DNA from: Methanocella conradii HZ254
GTDB taxonomy: Archaea > Halobacteriota > Methanocellia > Methanocellales > Methanocellaceae
Reading direction: 5' to 3'
Length of the DNA: 64,000 bases
NCBI RefSeq assembly: GCF_000251105.1
Contig: NC_017034.1
Location: 806,001 to 870,000 of the forward strand
Part shown: in pieces, positions 41,775-50,059 of the stretch
Position numbering within the stretch: the first letter of the stretch is position 1
How the letters are laid out: the number at the start of each line of letters is the position of its first letter
Position numbers and translations under genes: made by a program
Notes under the pieces: model-generated
Seen by the model: the letters and a program-made list of their open reading frames with translations, nothing else
Databases searched by the model: none
What the model was told of the DNA's origin: nothing

Positions 41775-42788
41775 TTATAGTATTATCTCGATGTCGAGCT
41801 CTTCGGCGAGCTCCTTGTACCTGTTCCTTATGGTCACCTCGGTGACGCCGGCCACGTTGGCGACCTCCCTCTGCGTCCTTCTCTCTCCGCAGAGGATGGA
41901 AGAGATGTATATGGCCGCCGCCGCCACGCCAGTCGGGCCTCTCCCGCTGGTCAGCTCCTTTTCAGCCGCCTGCCTGAGGATCTCGACCGCCCTGCTCTGC
42001 ACCTCGCCCTTGAGGTTCAGGCCAGAGCAGAACCTCGGCACGTAGTCAATAGGCGAGGTAGGCATAAGCTTGAGGCCAAGCTCCCTCGATATAAACCTGT
42101 AGGTACGCCCTATCTCCTTCCTGCTAACCCTGGACACCTCGGCTATCTCGTCGAGCGTCCTGGGCACACCGTTCTGCCTGCACGCGGCGTACAGCGCCGC
42201 AGCGGCGACGCCCTCTATGCTCCTGCCCCTTATAAGGTTCTTGGTCACGGCCTTCCTGTATACTACGGCTGAGGTCTCCCTTATGTTCCTGGGCAAGCCC
42301 AGCGCAGATGCCATCCTGTCAAGCTCGGATAGGGCGAACGCCAGGTTACGCTCCGTAGCGTTGGACACGCGGATGCGCCTCTGCCACTTCCTCAGGCGGT
42401 AAAGCTGAGCCCTGTTCTTGGATGAGATTGACTTGCCGTAAGAGTCCCTGTTCCTCCAGTCGATCATCGTAGACAGGCCCTTATCGTGAATGGTGAATGT
42501 CATCGGGGCGCCCACACGGGACCGCTTCATGCGCTGGTCGTGGTCGAAGGCTCTCCACTCTGGGCCCATGTCTATGAAGTCCTCGTCGACCACGAGGCCG
42601 CACTCGTTACAGACCAGCTCAGCCCTCTCATAATCGTGGACGAGCTGGCGGGAGCCGCACTCCGGGCACTCGACGATGCGTTCTTCGGTCTCCCCGGCCT
42701 TCTCGACTTCCTTCCTGGCCTTCTCTATGGTCTTCTCCTTAGGGATCTCTTTCCTTTCAATTTCTCTTATCTTCTCTATCTCTGCCAC
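41775..42788 (-). CDS. tfb: Transcription initiation factor IIB (TFB)
   Basis: TFB bridges TBP-bound promoters and RNA polymerase. The 337-aa protein has a charged N-terminal extension, the zinc ribbon CPECGS...CNECGL (about residues 40-61), the B-finger/linker (WRAFDHDQRMKRSRVGAP) and two cyclin-like repeats (about 140-230 and 235-330), ending LDIEIIL. Its last 90 bp are triplicated (31811, 36750, here), so its 3' end appears to be an attachment site; the protein is intact. Gar1 is 11 bp upstream on the same strand. Confidence 0.96.
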   Translation of the reverse strand: MAEIEKIREIERKEIPKEKTIEKARKEVEKAGETEERIVECPECGSRQLVHDYERAELVCNECGLVVDEDFIDMGPEWRAFDHDQRMKRSRVGAPMTFTIHDKGLSTMIDWRNRDSYGKSISSKNRAQLYRLRKWQRRIRVSNATERNLAFALSELDRMASALGLPRNIRETSAVVYRKAVTKNLIRGRSIEGVAAAALYAACRQNGVPRTLDEIAEVSRVSRKEIGRTYRFISRELGLKLMPTSPIDYVPRFCSGLNLKGEVQSRAVEILRQAAEKELTSGRGPTGVAAAAIYISSILCGERRTQREVANVAGVTEVTIRNRYKELAEELDIEIIL

Positions 42789-42799
42789 GCTTACACCTT

Positions 42800-43039
42800 C
42801 TATGCCGTGTAGACTCGGTCATTTATGAGCGCTTTAACCTTTGACGCGGGAAAGCCCTTCGATAGCTTTACCGATGCGTATGGGCGATTTTCCGGGCCAA
42901 AGATGTCGTAAACGGTGCCGATTTTCTCCATTTTTTTGGTCAACACGCTGCTGTTTACTTTCGGAAGTGAGCCTTCATCCAAGCGGACAATGAGGTTGCC
43001 ATGTGTCGATAAATGTAATGCCTTGCCAAGTCGCTTCAA
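42800..43039 (-). CDS. gar1: H/ACA ribonucleoprotein protein Gar1
   Basis: Gar1 is part of the H/ACA particle for rRNA pseudouridylation. The 79-aa protein has the six-strand barrel pattern of archaeal Gar1: GNLIVRLDEGSLPKVNSSV, then IGTVYDIFGPENRPYASVKL. The best start is a TTG at 43039. A TATA box (TTTATAGT near 43062) lies about 25 bp before it, so the mRNA is nearly leaderless. gar1-tfb linkage is common in archaea. Confidence 0.9.
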   Translation of the reverse strand: MKRLGKALHLSTHGNLIVRLDEGSLPKVNSSVLTKKMEKIGTVYDIFGPENRPYASVKLSKGFPASKVKALINDRVYTA

Positions 43040-43144
43040 AAATCGTCACTTCCAAAACTATAAATAGTCTCGCCTAATAGTATATAAACTTTACGTAATG
43101 CTTAATAAGCTTCGCTATCTATGCCATGTAAATGAGCCGCTGAC

Positions 43145-43807
43145 CTATTTTCTCTTTTTAAGTATGCTTGATAATAAATCTTTCGAGTTATGTAGGGCGG
43201 CCATCGCCTCTTCTTTCGAGAGCCCGGAGCCTCGCGCTATTGCCCGGGCCTTCTCATCATTGATGAGGTCTTCCGGGGAGTGCGTGTCCGTATCGACCAC
43301 GAGCCTTGCGCCCGTCTCTTTTGCGGTGCGGGCCACGTGCCCGTTGGTCACGTTGTGGCCGTACCTTGCCGTTATCTCGAGGCATATGCCGCTGGCCGCG
43401 GCGAGCCTCGCCTCCTCCTCCGTTATGAAGCCGGGGTGGGCCAGTATGTCCACGTCCTCGCACCTCACCGCAGCCAGATTCGTCCCCGGTGCCACAGGCT
43501 CGATGGGCGACTCGCCATGTACCACGACTATCTCTGCGCCTTTCTCCTTTGCCATTCGAGCGAGCTTCGCTATATACTTCGGGGGCACATGGGTTATCTC
43601 CACGCCTGCCAAAACGCTAATATCGTATCCCTCCTCCAGGTAGCGGGCCTTCTTCGCACCCTCCAGCAGGAACTCCAGGTTAGTAAAATCCGCGTGATCC
43701 GTGAGCGCTATAGCGGTGTACCCATTAACCTTTGCGCGTCTCACCAGCTCGCTTGGCGTCAATTCCCCGTCGCTAAAAATTGTATGAGTGTGAAGGTCTA
43801 TCATCAT
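43145..43807 (-). CDS. PHP-domain metal-dependent phosphoesterase
   Basis: The 220-aa protein has the PHP motifs: IDLHTHTIFSDGELTP, LTDHADF, VLAGVEITHVPP, VHGES, DILAHPG and a final DTDTHSPEDL. These give the His/Asp ligands of a trinuclear metal site. Members include histidinol phosphatase and the RNase P subunit Rpp30-like histone fold relatives; specificity is not clear here. Monocistronic or with srp19 upstream (37 bp). Confidence 0.88.
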   Translation of the reverse strand: MMIDLHTHTIFSDGELTPSELVRRAKVNGYTAIALTDHADFTNLEFLLEGAKKARYLEEGYDISVLAGVEITHVPPKYIAKLARMAKEKGAEIVVVHGESPIEPVAPGTNLAAVRCEDVDILAHPGFITEEEARLAAASGICLEITARYGHNVTNGHVARTAKETGARLVVDTDTHSPEDLINDEKARAIARGSGLSKEEAMAALHNSKDLLSSILKKRK

Positions 43808-43844
43808 AATGACTATAATAGGCTATTATTTATGCTTAATGGGC

Positions 43845-44153
43845 TTATTGCTTGCCGCCCCTAAGCCTTATGATCTCGACGCCAATTTTATCCAGCAAGA
43901 CTGTCTTCGGCCCTACGTTATCTATCGTTACCCGGCCCTCCTTGTCCCACCAGGTAGAGGGGTGTGCCTTATCAGCCTCAATCTCCGGGTGCAGGCCCAG
44001 GCTCTCCGCCGCCCGCTTAATCTCAGAAACCTTAGGGGCCCTGACCGAGCACTCTTTTCTAGTAAGCCTACCCTTACTCCGGCTATAGTTCAAGTCCAGA
44101 TAGATGGGCCAGACCACTATCCTCTTGCTCCGCTTCATCTCCTCTTTCTGCAT
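43845..44153 (-). CDS. srp19: Signal recognition particle protein SRP19
   Basis: SRP19 binds 7S RNA and helps SRP54 assemble. The 102-aa protein has VVWPIYLDLNYSRSKGRL, the KECSVRAPKVSEI segment and HPSTWWDKEGRV, all typical. A TATA-like ATAAATTATA lies near 44205 upstream. A start at Met6 (MKRSKRI) is also possible. Confidence 0.92.
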   Translation of the reverse strand: MQKEEMKRSKRIVVWPIYLDLNYSRSKGRLTRKECSVRAPKVSEIKRAAESLGLHPEIEADKAHPSTWWDKEGRVTIDNVGPKTVLLDKIGVEIIRLRGGKQ

Positions 44154-44292
44154 CGACTATAGATAGCCTCTCATCAACTATTTATCTTTCCAGCGCATAC
44201 AATATAATTTATAACGATTTTTACTTAACAATGAGCAATACCTATATATCATTAAAAGAATAATATTTGATTGCCAATCAAATGTAAAGCCT

Positions 44293-44350
44293 GTTGAACG
44301 CGGTATAGCTGTTGAACAGTTGAGTTGTTGAACGCGGTACAGCGGTTGAA
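44293..44350. repeat. Short direct repeats GTTGAACGCGGTA
   Basis: GTTGAACGCGGTA occurs at 44293 and 44327; GTTGAA also at 44311 and 44345, giving spacings of 18, 16 and 18. It lies in the 250-bp gap between the DUF3194 gene and srp19, which otherwise holds the AT-rich srp19 promoter. Purpose unknown. Confidence 0.55.
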
Positions 44351-44403
44351 TGGGTGTAGCATATGAGCGAAGGCCCGCGGCGAGCCTCTAATCGCCGCAA
44401 GAC

Positions 44404-44640
44404 CTAAACCTTCCTCATCAGCTCGTCCGCCTTTTCTGAAGCCACCTTTATGGCCTCGTCAACCGTCTTCTGGTCAACCTCGACGGGGCGGCTCGTGACG
44501 AGACGAACCTCGATGGTCACCTCGCCCTCATCCAGGCCAACCACGATATCCAAATCCTCGATAAGCTTGGGCGGGACGACAGAATAGATGTACTCGAGGG
44601 CGGCGTTGTACACCGCCTCGACCACTTGCTCATCCAGCAT
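44404..44640 (-). CDS. DUF3194 family protein
   Basis: The 78-aa protein matches the small archaeal DUF3194 family that follows prefoldin beta in many archaea (LDIVVGLDEGEVTIEVRL, then VDEAIKVASEKADELMRKV). It is a compact alpha/beta protein of unknown function. It is separated from pfdB by 6 bp and ends the superoperon. Confidence 0.82.
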   Translation of the reverse strand: MLDEQVVEAVYNAALEYIYSVVPPKLIEDLDIVVGLDEGEVTIEVRLVTSRPVEVDQKTVDEAIKVASEKADELMRKV

Positions 44641-44646
44641 ATACAG

Positions 44647-45012
44647 TTAAGAGGCCTCTTTACCGCTAGGGCCCTTCCCCAGGGCTGCCTTAAGCTGTTC
44701 CTGAAGCTGGGTAAACCGGGCCTGGATACGCTCCTCCTGCCTGGCAAGCGACTTCAGCCTCACGTCAAGGGAGTCCTTCTTCTCCTCAAGCTCCTTCAAG
44801 ACCTCGTCCTTTTTCGCCTTTATAAGCAACTCGCCGGCTGCCTTATACACGACGGCATCCTCGCCCGTCTTCTTAAGCTCCTCCAGCGCCCTCTCGGTCT
44901 CCCTCAAGACCATCTCAACCTGGGACTTCTGCTGCAAGAGCGCCTGCGCCTGCTGCTGTATCTGCTGCAGCTGGGCAAGCTGGTTCTGGATCTGCGGTGG
45001 CAGTTCATTCAT
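44647..45012 (-). CDS. pfdB: Prefoldin beta subunit
   Basis: Prefoldin hands unfolded proteins to the thermosome. The 121-aa protein has two long coiled-coil helices (NQLAQLQQIQQQAQALLQQK and the C-terminal LARQEERIQARFTQLQEQL) around the beta hairpin KTGEDAVVYKAAGELLIKAK, which is the beta-subunit pattern. Position between DUF3194 and pcc1 is conserved. Confidence 0.93.
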   Translation of the reverse strand: MNELPPQIQNQLAQLQQIQQQAQALLQQKSQVEMVLRETERALEELKKTGEDAVVYKAAGELLIKAKKDEVLKELEEKKDSLDVRLKSLARQEERIQARFTQLQEQLKAALGKGPSGKEAS

Positions 45013-45016
45013 GATA

Positions 45017-45268
45017 TCACCTGCTAACTAAAATCTTATGAGCGTTCAGCATCTCTTCGGCTATCCTCACAAGCCGCAGCCATGTGTTGGCCGCCGCCCG
45101 AAGAGATACGATGTCTTCGGCCTCCACAAATAATCTCAGCAGGCCTCCCTCCTGGGTGAGCTCGACTCTCGAGCGCTCCGAGGGCGAGGCCTGGAGCTCG
45201 GGTTTCAGGGCCTCATACACCTTTCCTGTCAGGGGGCCAAACTCGAACTCGACGAACAGGGTATGCAT
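45017..45268 (-). CDS. pcc1: KEOPS complex subunit Pcc1
   Basis: Pcc1 is the dimerisation subunit of KEOPS, which makes the universal t6A37 of ANN-decoding tRNAs. The 83-aa protein has the family pattern EFEFGPLTGKVYEALKPEL...AEDIVSLRAAANTWLRLVRIAEEML. Its start overlaps the rpoP stop by 1 bp. Confidence 0.88.
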   Translation of the reverse strand: MHTLFVEFEFGPLTGKVYEALKPELQASPSERSRVELTQEGGLLRLFVEAEDIVSLRAAANTWLRLVRIAEEMLNAHKILVSR

Positions 45269-45405
45269 TATATTGCTTTAACCCTCTTTATGGTGGTCGG
45301 CCGCTCCTTCACGAGCACGCGGTGCCCACAGTAGGGGCACCTGACGCCGCCATACTCCTTATCAAGCTCCACGACATGCTTACAATGGGCACACTTATAG
45401 ACCAT
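45268..45405 (-). CDS. rpoP: RNA polymerase subunit P (Rpo12)
   Basis: The 45-aa zinc-ribbon subunit is MVYKCAHCKHVVELDKEYGG plus VRCPYCGHRVLVKE, with the four zinc cysteines. The open frame continues upstream, but the family starts here and the ATG at 45405 lies 7 bp after rpl37ae. Confidence 0.93.
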   Translation of the reverse strand: MVYKCAHCKHVVELDKEYGGVRCPYCGHRVLVKERPTTIKRVKAI

Positions 45406-45412
45406 TACATGC

Positions 45413-45697
45413 TCACCCTTGGGTCTCAGTGGCCTTCTTGATGTTCCTGGCCATCGCCTTGCCGGCCATGGTCTGGGGCAGGTATGTCCCGCCCGCAAAA
45501 GTGTACTTGCACTTGGTGCAGGCCCATATCCCCGTGCCCTCCCGCCATACAGACATGCGCCCACACTTCGGGCACTTGAAAGCCTGCCTCATGTTCTCTT
45601 CTATCTCGGCGACGAGCACCCTGGACTTGCGGCCATACCTTGGGCCGAACCTGCCGGCGCTCCTCGTCTTCCTGCCTTTCGCGGCTCCTTCAACCAT
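45413..45697 (-). CDS. rpl37ae: Ribosomal protein eL43 (L37Ae)
   Basis: The 94-aa large-subunit protein has GRFGPRYGRKSRVLVAEIEE and the zinc finger CPKCGRMSVWREGTGIWACTKC. Its start overlaps the rrp42 stop by one base, in the usual order. Confidence 0.95.
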   Translation of the reverse strand: MVEGAAKGRKTRSAGRFGPRYGRKSRVLVAEIEENMRQAFKCPKCGRMSVWREGTGIWACTKCKYTFAGGTYLPQTMAGKAMARNIKKATETQG

Positions 45698-46476
45698 TAT
45701 ATTTCCTCCAGCTTTTCTCTGATAACGTTCGCCTTCTCTTTTGCGAGGTGTACTATATACTTCACTTTTTCGGGGGTCAGCGTTCCAACGCCGCTCTTCT
45801 GCATCCCAGCCAGGGCCCCCTCTTTATTTGTTATTACGGTGAGCTTGCACGATGCCACGTTCTCCTCGTCAAGGCTCGGGTCCAGCATGATCGCGCCGCC
45901 AATGTCCACTGCGGTCACGCCAATTGGGATGTCTCGCAGGGGCAGCTTGACGTCTTCGCCCAGGCCGAACCTAGAGTTCGGTATCACGGTGTTCATCAGC
46001 GCCGCGATGGCGCCCAGCGAAGAGGCGTCCATGAGGTTCCCATCATGGTCGAGGACGTGGACGTCTATGAAGACCATCCATACTTTCTGACCACTTTCAA
46101 TACATAACTTAGATAAATCAATTGCGCCTGATTCGCGGACTCCCCTGTCCACGACCCTTGCAAGCTCTATAGCGTCCTCACGCGGCGGGCCTGCCTCGAA
46201 CGTAGGCGAGGCTAATGGCACAAGCTCGAGGTTTGTGATGATTACGCCGCTGTCGGGGGCGTCCGGGAAAGGCTCGCCTGGCTGCACCTTGATGCCGACG
46301 ACCACCTGGGATTCGCCTATCTTAACCCTGGCCGAGCCCTCGGCCTTGCTAATGACCCCGACTTCCACCGAGATGGGCCTGAACTCGTCGAACTTCCTGC
46401 CGTCTGCGCGGTCGCCCTGGTTCGCCAGGCTATAGATGTAATCCCTCTTTATCTCCGCTATGACGTCCTCACTCAT
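45697..46476 (-). CDS. rrp42: Exosome subunit Rrp42
   Basis: Rrp42 is the non-catalytic RNase PH partner of Rrp41 in the archaeal exosome ring. The protein has DRADGRKFDEFRPISVEVG, VGIKVQPGEPFPD, and lacks the catalytic Asp pattern of Rrp41. The frame is open to 46497, but the ATG at 46476 gives MSEDVIAEIKRDYIYSL, overlaps the rrp41 stop by 8 bp and has GGAGG upstream (259 aa). Confidence 0.94.
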   Translation of the reverse strand: MSEDVIAEIKRDYIYSLANQGDRADGRKFDEFRPISVEVGVISKAEGSARVKIGESQVVVGIKVQPGEPFPDAPDSGVIITNLELVPLASPTFEAGPPREDAIELARVVDRGVRESGAIDLSKLCIESGQKVWMVFIDVHVLDHDGNLMDASSLGAIAALMNTVIPNSRFGLGEDVKLPLRDIPIGVTAVDIGGAIMLDPSLDEENVASCKLTVITNKEGALAGMQKSGVGTLTPEKVKYIVHLAKEKANVIREKLEEI

Positions 46477-47227
46477 TGGCCTCGCCTCCGTCAGCATGGG
46501 CCTCTTCAGCGGGAGAGACCATCTCGCCGTACTTCTCTATCAGGGCCTGCCTCTGCATCTGGTGGAGCTTCTTACACCCCTCTATGGCCATGTCCAGCGC
46601 CCTCCCGAACTCCTCTTCGGTCATGTGGCCGTCCATCTGGCAGAGGGTTATCTCCCCGAACTGGTTCATCGCCACGGGCAGGTCCGCCTGGCCGTAGTTA
46701 TCCTCGTCCTTGTTAAGGTCGAGCACCAGCTCGCCGTCCACCTTTCCAACCGCGCACGCAGATACCAGGCACCTCATGGGTATCCCGGCGTCCGCGAGGG
46801 CCACCGAGGCGGCGTTTATCCCCGCAACCCTCGTGCCTGCATCCGCCTGAAGGATCTCGACGAAGATGTCTATGGCCGACCTCGGGTATAGCTCCTGCAT
46901 GATGACCGACTCGAGGGCCTCCCTGCTCACCTTCGATATCTCGATGCTCCTCCGGTCCGGGCCAGGCCTCTTGCGCTCTTCCACCGAGAACGCGGCCATA
47001 TTATACCTGTATCTCACTATCGCCCGCGAGGCATTCTGAAGATGCCTCGGGTGTACCTCCCTGGGGCCGTACACCGCGGCCATCACCTTGTTGCCTCCAA
47101 ACTCTAAGTAGCATGAGCCGTCGGCCCTTTTAAGCACGCCGGCCTTGAACCTGATGGGGCGCAACTCGTTTAGCCCTCTTCCGTCCAGCCGCTTCCCATC
47201 CACGATTAACTTTTCTGGCTTGGTCAT
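46469..47227 (-). CDS. rrp41: Exosome catalytic subunit Rrp41
   Basis: The 252-aa RNase PH protein degrades or adds RNA 3' ends phosphorolytically in the exosome. It has LDGRGLNELRPIRFKAGVL, VYGPREVHPRH, and VDGELVLDLNKDEDNYGQAD with the metal-binding acids. The C-terminus is acidic. It overlaps rrp4 by 4 bp. Confidence 0.95.
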   Translation of the reverse strand: MTKPEKLIVDGKRLDGRGLNELRPIRFKAGVLKRADGSCYLEFGGNKVMAAVYGPREVHPRHLQNASRAIVRYRYNMAAFSVEERKRPGPDRRSIEISKVSREALESVIMQELYPRSAIDIFVEILQADAGTRVAGINAASVALADAGIPMRCLVSACAVGKVDGELVLDLNKDEDNYGQADLPVAMNQFGEITLCQMDGHMTEEEFGRALDMAIEGCKKLHQMQRQALIEKYGEMVSPAEEAHADGGEANE

Positions 47228-47898
47228 TTCGTATTCCTCAGCTCTTCAAGCTCTTTGCTAATAAACTCCTTTATCTTATCCGTTAACCCTGAAGTGTGTG
47301 CCTCGTGCTCGATCTTGAATATCGCCCGTATGGCGATATCCACCCTCTTCTCGTCGCCCTTAAGCCATATCCTGCCGTTCTGCCCCACGAAGATGCTAAC
47401 GTTGAGGTCCTTCTTTAGCATGCTTATCATCGAGCCGTTCCTGCCTATCACCCTGGGAATCTTGACGTGGGATATGTCCACGACCCTGCCCTGTTTCAGG
47501 ACCTTCAGGTGCTCGTCCCTCATCGTAAGCTCGACCTTCATGGAGGGGTCCACGTCCGCGACCCTGGCTATTATAAGCTCGCCCACGTGCAGGCACTTGC
47601 TCATGTTCGCAGGGTCAACGCGCTCAGGGTACTCTGAGACATGCAATAGCCCCTCGTATGGGGAGTTGATGTCGATAATCCAGTTGGAGAATGTGACATC
47701 GACCACTTTACCTATGACCAGGTCTCCCCTTGCGGGTATGTATCGCCCGGATAGCGGTATGACCCTGATATTGGTCCTACGGTCCACGAGGCCATAGTTA
47801 GCGGAATACACCCTGCCGCCCTGCACGTAGGTCCCGCTGCCGGCAAGCTTCGGATCCTCGCCGAGCAGGTCGCCCGGCACAACTATTTCCCGTTCCAT
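47224..47898 (-). CDS. rrp4: Exosome RNA-binding subunit Rrp4
   Basis: The 224-aa cap protein has an N-terminal domain (LAGSGTYVQGGRVYSANYG), an S1 domain (about 65-135, SPYEGLLHVSEY) and a KH domain (about 145-205, VPRVIGRNG-like KIPRVIGRNGSMISMLK). It recruits RNA to the exosome. Start ATG 47898 is 11 bp after sbds. Confidence 0.94.
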   Translation of the reverse strand: MEREIVVPGDLLGEDPKLAGSGTYVQGGRVYSANYGLVDRRTNIRVIPLSGRYIPARGDLVIGKVVDVTFSNWIIDINSPYEGLLHVSEYPERVDPANMSKCLHVGELIIARVADVDPSMKVELTMRDEHLKVLKQGRVVDISHVKIPRVIGRNGSMISMLKKDLNVSIFVGQNGRIWLKGDEKRVDIAIRAIFKIEHEAHTSGLTDKIKEFISKELEELRNTK

Positions 47899-47909
47899 GC
47901 TTTCATTCC

Positions 47910-48605
47910 TTATCTCAATAACCTGGTCTCCGCCTCGCCCTTCGAAAGCCTATTCACGAGGTCGTAGAACTCCGGCTGCATGCCGGCGGGTATCTGAACG
48001 ACGCCTATCCAGGAGCCGTCATTCTGCCATTCATCCTTGACGAGCCTGCCAAACTTTGAGACCTCGCCGAACGCCCTTGCCGCGTAGCTCGCCGGCACCT
48101 TCACGGCGATCTTGACCTCCTCGAACCTTATGGGGATGACAGGCCGGATGGCCTTCATTACCACGTTGACGTTCTCCTCAACCGACTTTGTTAGGTCGAT
48201 GTGCACTCCCGCCTCTTCCATGGCCCGCTCAATGCGTGCCGGGGGGTGAGGGGTCATTGTCTGCGGATTTATGGCGTTCCTGGATATGAAGCTGACGACC
48301 TGGCGCCGCTTCTCTTCCTGCATCCTATGGCGCTGCTCTGCGGTAAGGTTGATCTCGCCCTCTCTTATGATTTTGCGGGCGATCTCTGGTACGCTTGTGG
48401 TGCCGAAGGCCTTAATCAAGTCTTCTTCCGGGACCCGGTCTCCCCTGGAGGCGTTCTCAAAAACGTCCTCCACGGCGAGAACGTCCTCCATCTTGACGTC
48501 CGCGCCCTTCTTGAGCTCGTAGGCCTTTTCGGGGTCCACCAGGATCTCGAAGTGCCCGCCGTGCGTCTTAAGCCTAGCGACGACTGCCTTATCGAGCGTC
48601 ACCAT
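47910..48605 (-). CDS. sdo1: SBDS ribosome maturation protein
   Basis: The 231-aa protein is the archaeal orthologue of SBDS/Sdo1, acting in 60S/50S maturation. It has VARLKTHGGHFEILVDPEKA, then FENASRGDRVPEEDLIKAFG, and AEQRHRMQEEKRRQVVSFIS. Conserved between psmA and rrp4. The start could be slightly upstream but no better codon is seen. Confidence 0.94.
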   Translation of the reverse strand: MVTLDKAVVARLKTHGGHFEILVDPEKAYELKKGADVKMEDVLAVEDVFENASRGDRVPEEDLIKAFGTTSVPEIARKIIREGEINLTAEQRHRMQEEKRRQVVSFISRNAINPQTMTPHPPARIERAMEEAGVHIDLTKSVEENVNVVMKAIRPVIPIRFEEVKIAVKVPASYAARAFGEVSKFGRLVKDEWQNDGSWIGVVQIPAGMQPEFYDLVNRLSKGEAETRLLR

Positions 48606-48617
48606 GCCGATGCGCCT

Positions 48618-49400
48618 CTATTCTTCGCCGCTTCTCCTGGCGGGCTCCGCCCCGGGCTTCGCCACCCCGGCCTTCTCGATGTATGCCTTTACCTCCGCTT
48701 CGGACAGCTTTCTAAACTTTCTGGTAGCGACGTCGATTACGCCTATCTCGATCGTCGGGGCCTCGCCCTTTGACTCCATCGACTTGTAGAGGGCCTCTAT
48801 GCCTAAGAGTATCACCTCGTCCATGCTCATGCCGGGGTCGTAGCGGTTTTCGAGCATCTCCATGACCGTATTCCTGTTGGCGCCTATGGACACTGCCTTG
48901 TATTCGTATAGCGCGCCCGACGGGTCGGTCTCGAACAGCCTCTGGCCCGTCTCGTCGATGCCCGCTATCAGCAGCGCGCTGCCGTATGGCCTCACGCCGC
49001 CGTACTGGGTGAACGTCTGTATGTGATCCGATATCTTCTTGGCGAGTATCTCGATGCTTATTGGCTCGCCATACGTGATGTGGTTGATCTGGGCCTCAAC
49101 CCTCGCCCTGTCCACCAATGCGCGCCCATCCGCCACCAGCCCCGAGGCCACGGCCCCTATGTGGTCGTCAATCTTAAAGATCTTCTCGATGGACTCGGCC
49201 TCGAGCAGCTTGGTCGAGATGCGCTTATCGACGATCAATGCGATGCCATCCTTGGATTTTAAACCCATGACGGTGGCGCCGCGGCGAACGGCCTCCTGGG
49301 CATAATGGACCTGGAAAAGCCTTCCATCCGGGCTGAATACGGTAATGGCCCGGTCATAACCCATCATCTGGGGTGTCATCTGCTGCATCTTTCTTTTCAC
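48618..49400 (-). CDS. psmA: Proteasome subunit alpha
   Basis: The 260-aa protein forms the outer rings of the 20S proteasome. It has the N-terminal gate and H0 (MGYDRAITVFSPDGRLFQVH), YAQEAVRRGATVMGLK, and GSALLIAGIDETG. The C-terminal about 25 residues (AKPGAEPARRSGEE) are a variable tail. It overlaps rnp2 by 4 bp. Confidence 0.96.
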   Translation of the reverse strand: MKRKMQQMTPQMMGYDRAITVFSPDGRLFQVHYAQEAVRRGATVMGLKSKDGIALIVDKRISTKLLEAESIEKIFKIDDHIGAVASGLVADGRALVDRARVEAQINHITYGEPISIEILAKKISDHIQTFTQYGGVRPYGSALLIAGIDETGQRLFETDPSGALYEYKAVSIGANRNTVMEMLENRYDPGMSMDEVILLGIEALYKSMESKGEAPTIEIGVIDVATRKFRKLSEAEVKAYIEKAGVAKPGAEPARRSGEE

Positions 49401-49912
49401 TCCTTTAATGACCTTAAGTCAAAAGAGGTCAGGCCGACATAGTGGACGTTGGCCCGTTTTAGCACCTCTTTATCGTCCGGAACTATTTCTAGCTCATCTC
49501 CTCTCTTCCTCACCACCGTTCCGGACACTTGCTCGCTGCTAATCGGCTTAGAAAGGATACTAGTGGGAGATATATTTTCCGAAGGGATATATTTTTCTGT
49601 AGCTGCCTTGATGGTGCCCGCCACCCCCAGCACCCTTATAGCGGCCCGGCTTCCTTTTATTGAGCATACGGTGGCCATGGCCGCGCGGGCGAGCTCCACG
49701 CCTTTGAGGTTTACCCTCATTATTCCTCTAAATCCGTTGAAGTCCATGAGCCTGTAGCCGATCTCACAGCTGCCGACGTCGCCCAGCAGGGCCTGGGTGG
49801 CGAAAAAGACCTCATCAAGTAGGGCCTTCCTCTCGACGGGCTCGCTCTCGCATGCGACCTCGAATGCGATGTACCGCTTTTTCTCTCTCAGGGACGATGG
49901 CAGGATTTTCAT
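49397..49912 (-). CDS. rnp2: Ribonuclease P protein component 2 (Pop5)
   Basis: The protein starts MKILPSSLREKKRYIAFEV and has FFATQALLGDVGSCEIGYRL and GIMRVNLKGVELARAAMATV, the alpha/beta Pop5 fold. The ATG at 49912 is preferred to the GTG at 49921, as GGTGAG lies just upstream. The C-terminal about 45 residues (from SENISPTS) exceed a typical Pop5. Rnp3 (Rpp30), often next to rnp2 in archaea, is not here. Confidence 0.88.
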   Translation of the reverse strand: MKILPSSLREKKRYIAFEVACESEPVERKALLDEVFFATQALLGDVGSCEIGYRLMDFNGFRGIMRVNLKGVELARAAMATVCSIKGSRAAIRVLGVAGTIKAATEKYIPSENISPTSILSKPISSEQVSGTVVRKRGDELEIVPDDKEVLKRANVHYVGLTSFDLRSLKE

Positions 49913-49969
49913 GACTCTCACCAGGCGGAGAATAATAGAAGCGTCCTTCTATTTCAATTATTCTGCTTC

Positions 49970-50059
49970 CTATTGCGTCCTGCTGAACGCATAAGCCCCT
50001 ATTATGGCCATTACGATATCGAATGCGATGATTATCAATACCTCGTAGTAGATGGGCAT
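49970..50059 (-). CDS. Possible 29-aa single-helix membrane peptide
   Basis: Upstream of rnp2 on the same strand, an ATG at 50059 opens a frame MPIYYEVLIIIAFDIVMAII ending AYAFSRTQ, one ideal membrane helix. The in-frame sequence further upstream is also open but has no ATG, GTG or TTG of note and no clear ribosome site is visible. Small transmembrane peptides of this kind are easily missed; equally it may be chance. Confidence 0.3.
   Translation of the reverse strand: MPIYYEVLIIIAFDIVMAIIGAYAFSRTQ

Larger units (their letters stand above)
41324..41863. repeat. Direct repeat B, copy 2 (540 bp)
   Basis: Copy of 36300-36839. It holds the orphan RCC1 tail, the RCC1 remnant (41469-41696), the terminator and the true tfb 3' end, so its last 90 bp are functional coding sequence. 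Confidence 0.9.

Noticed and set aside
31811..41863. Cassette array as a classical transposon
   Set aside because: No transposase or recombinase gene and no terminal inverted repeats; the repeats are direct and derive from tfb.
44293..44350. Short repeats as a CRISPR array
   Set aside because: Units are 6-13 bp with 16-18 bp period; no 24-37 bp repeats, no spacers and no cas genes.
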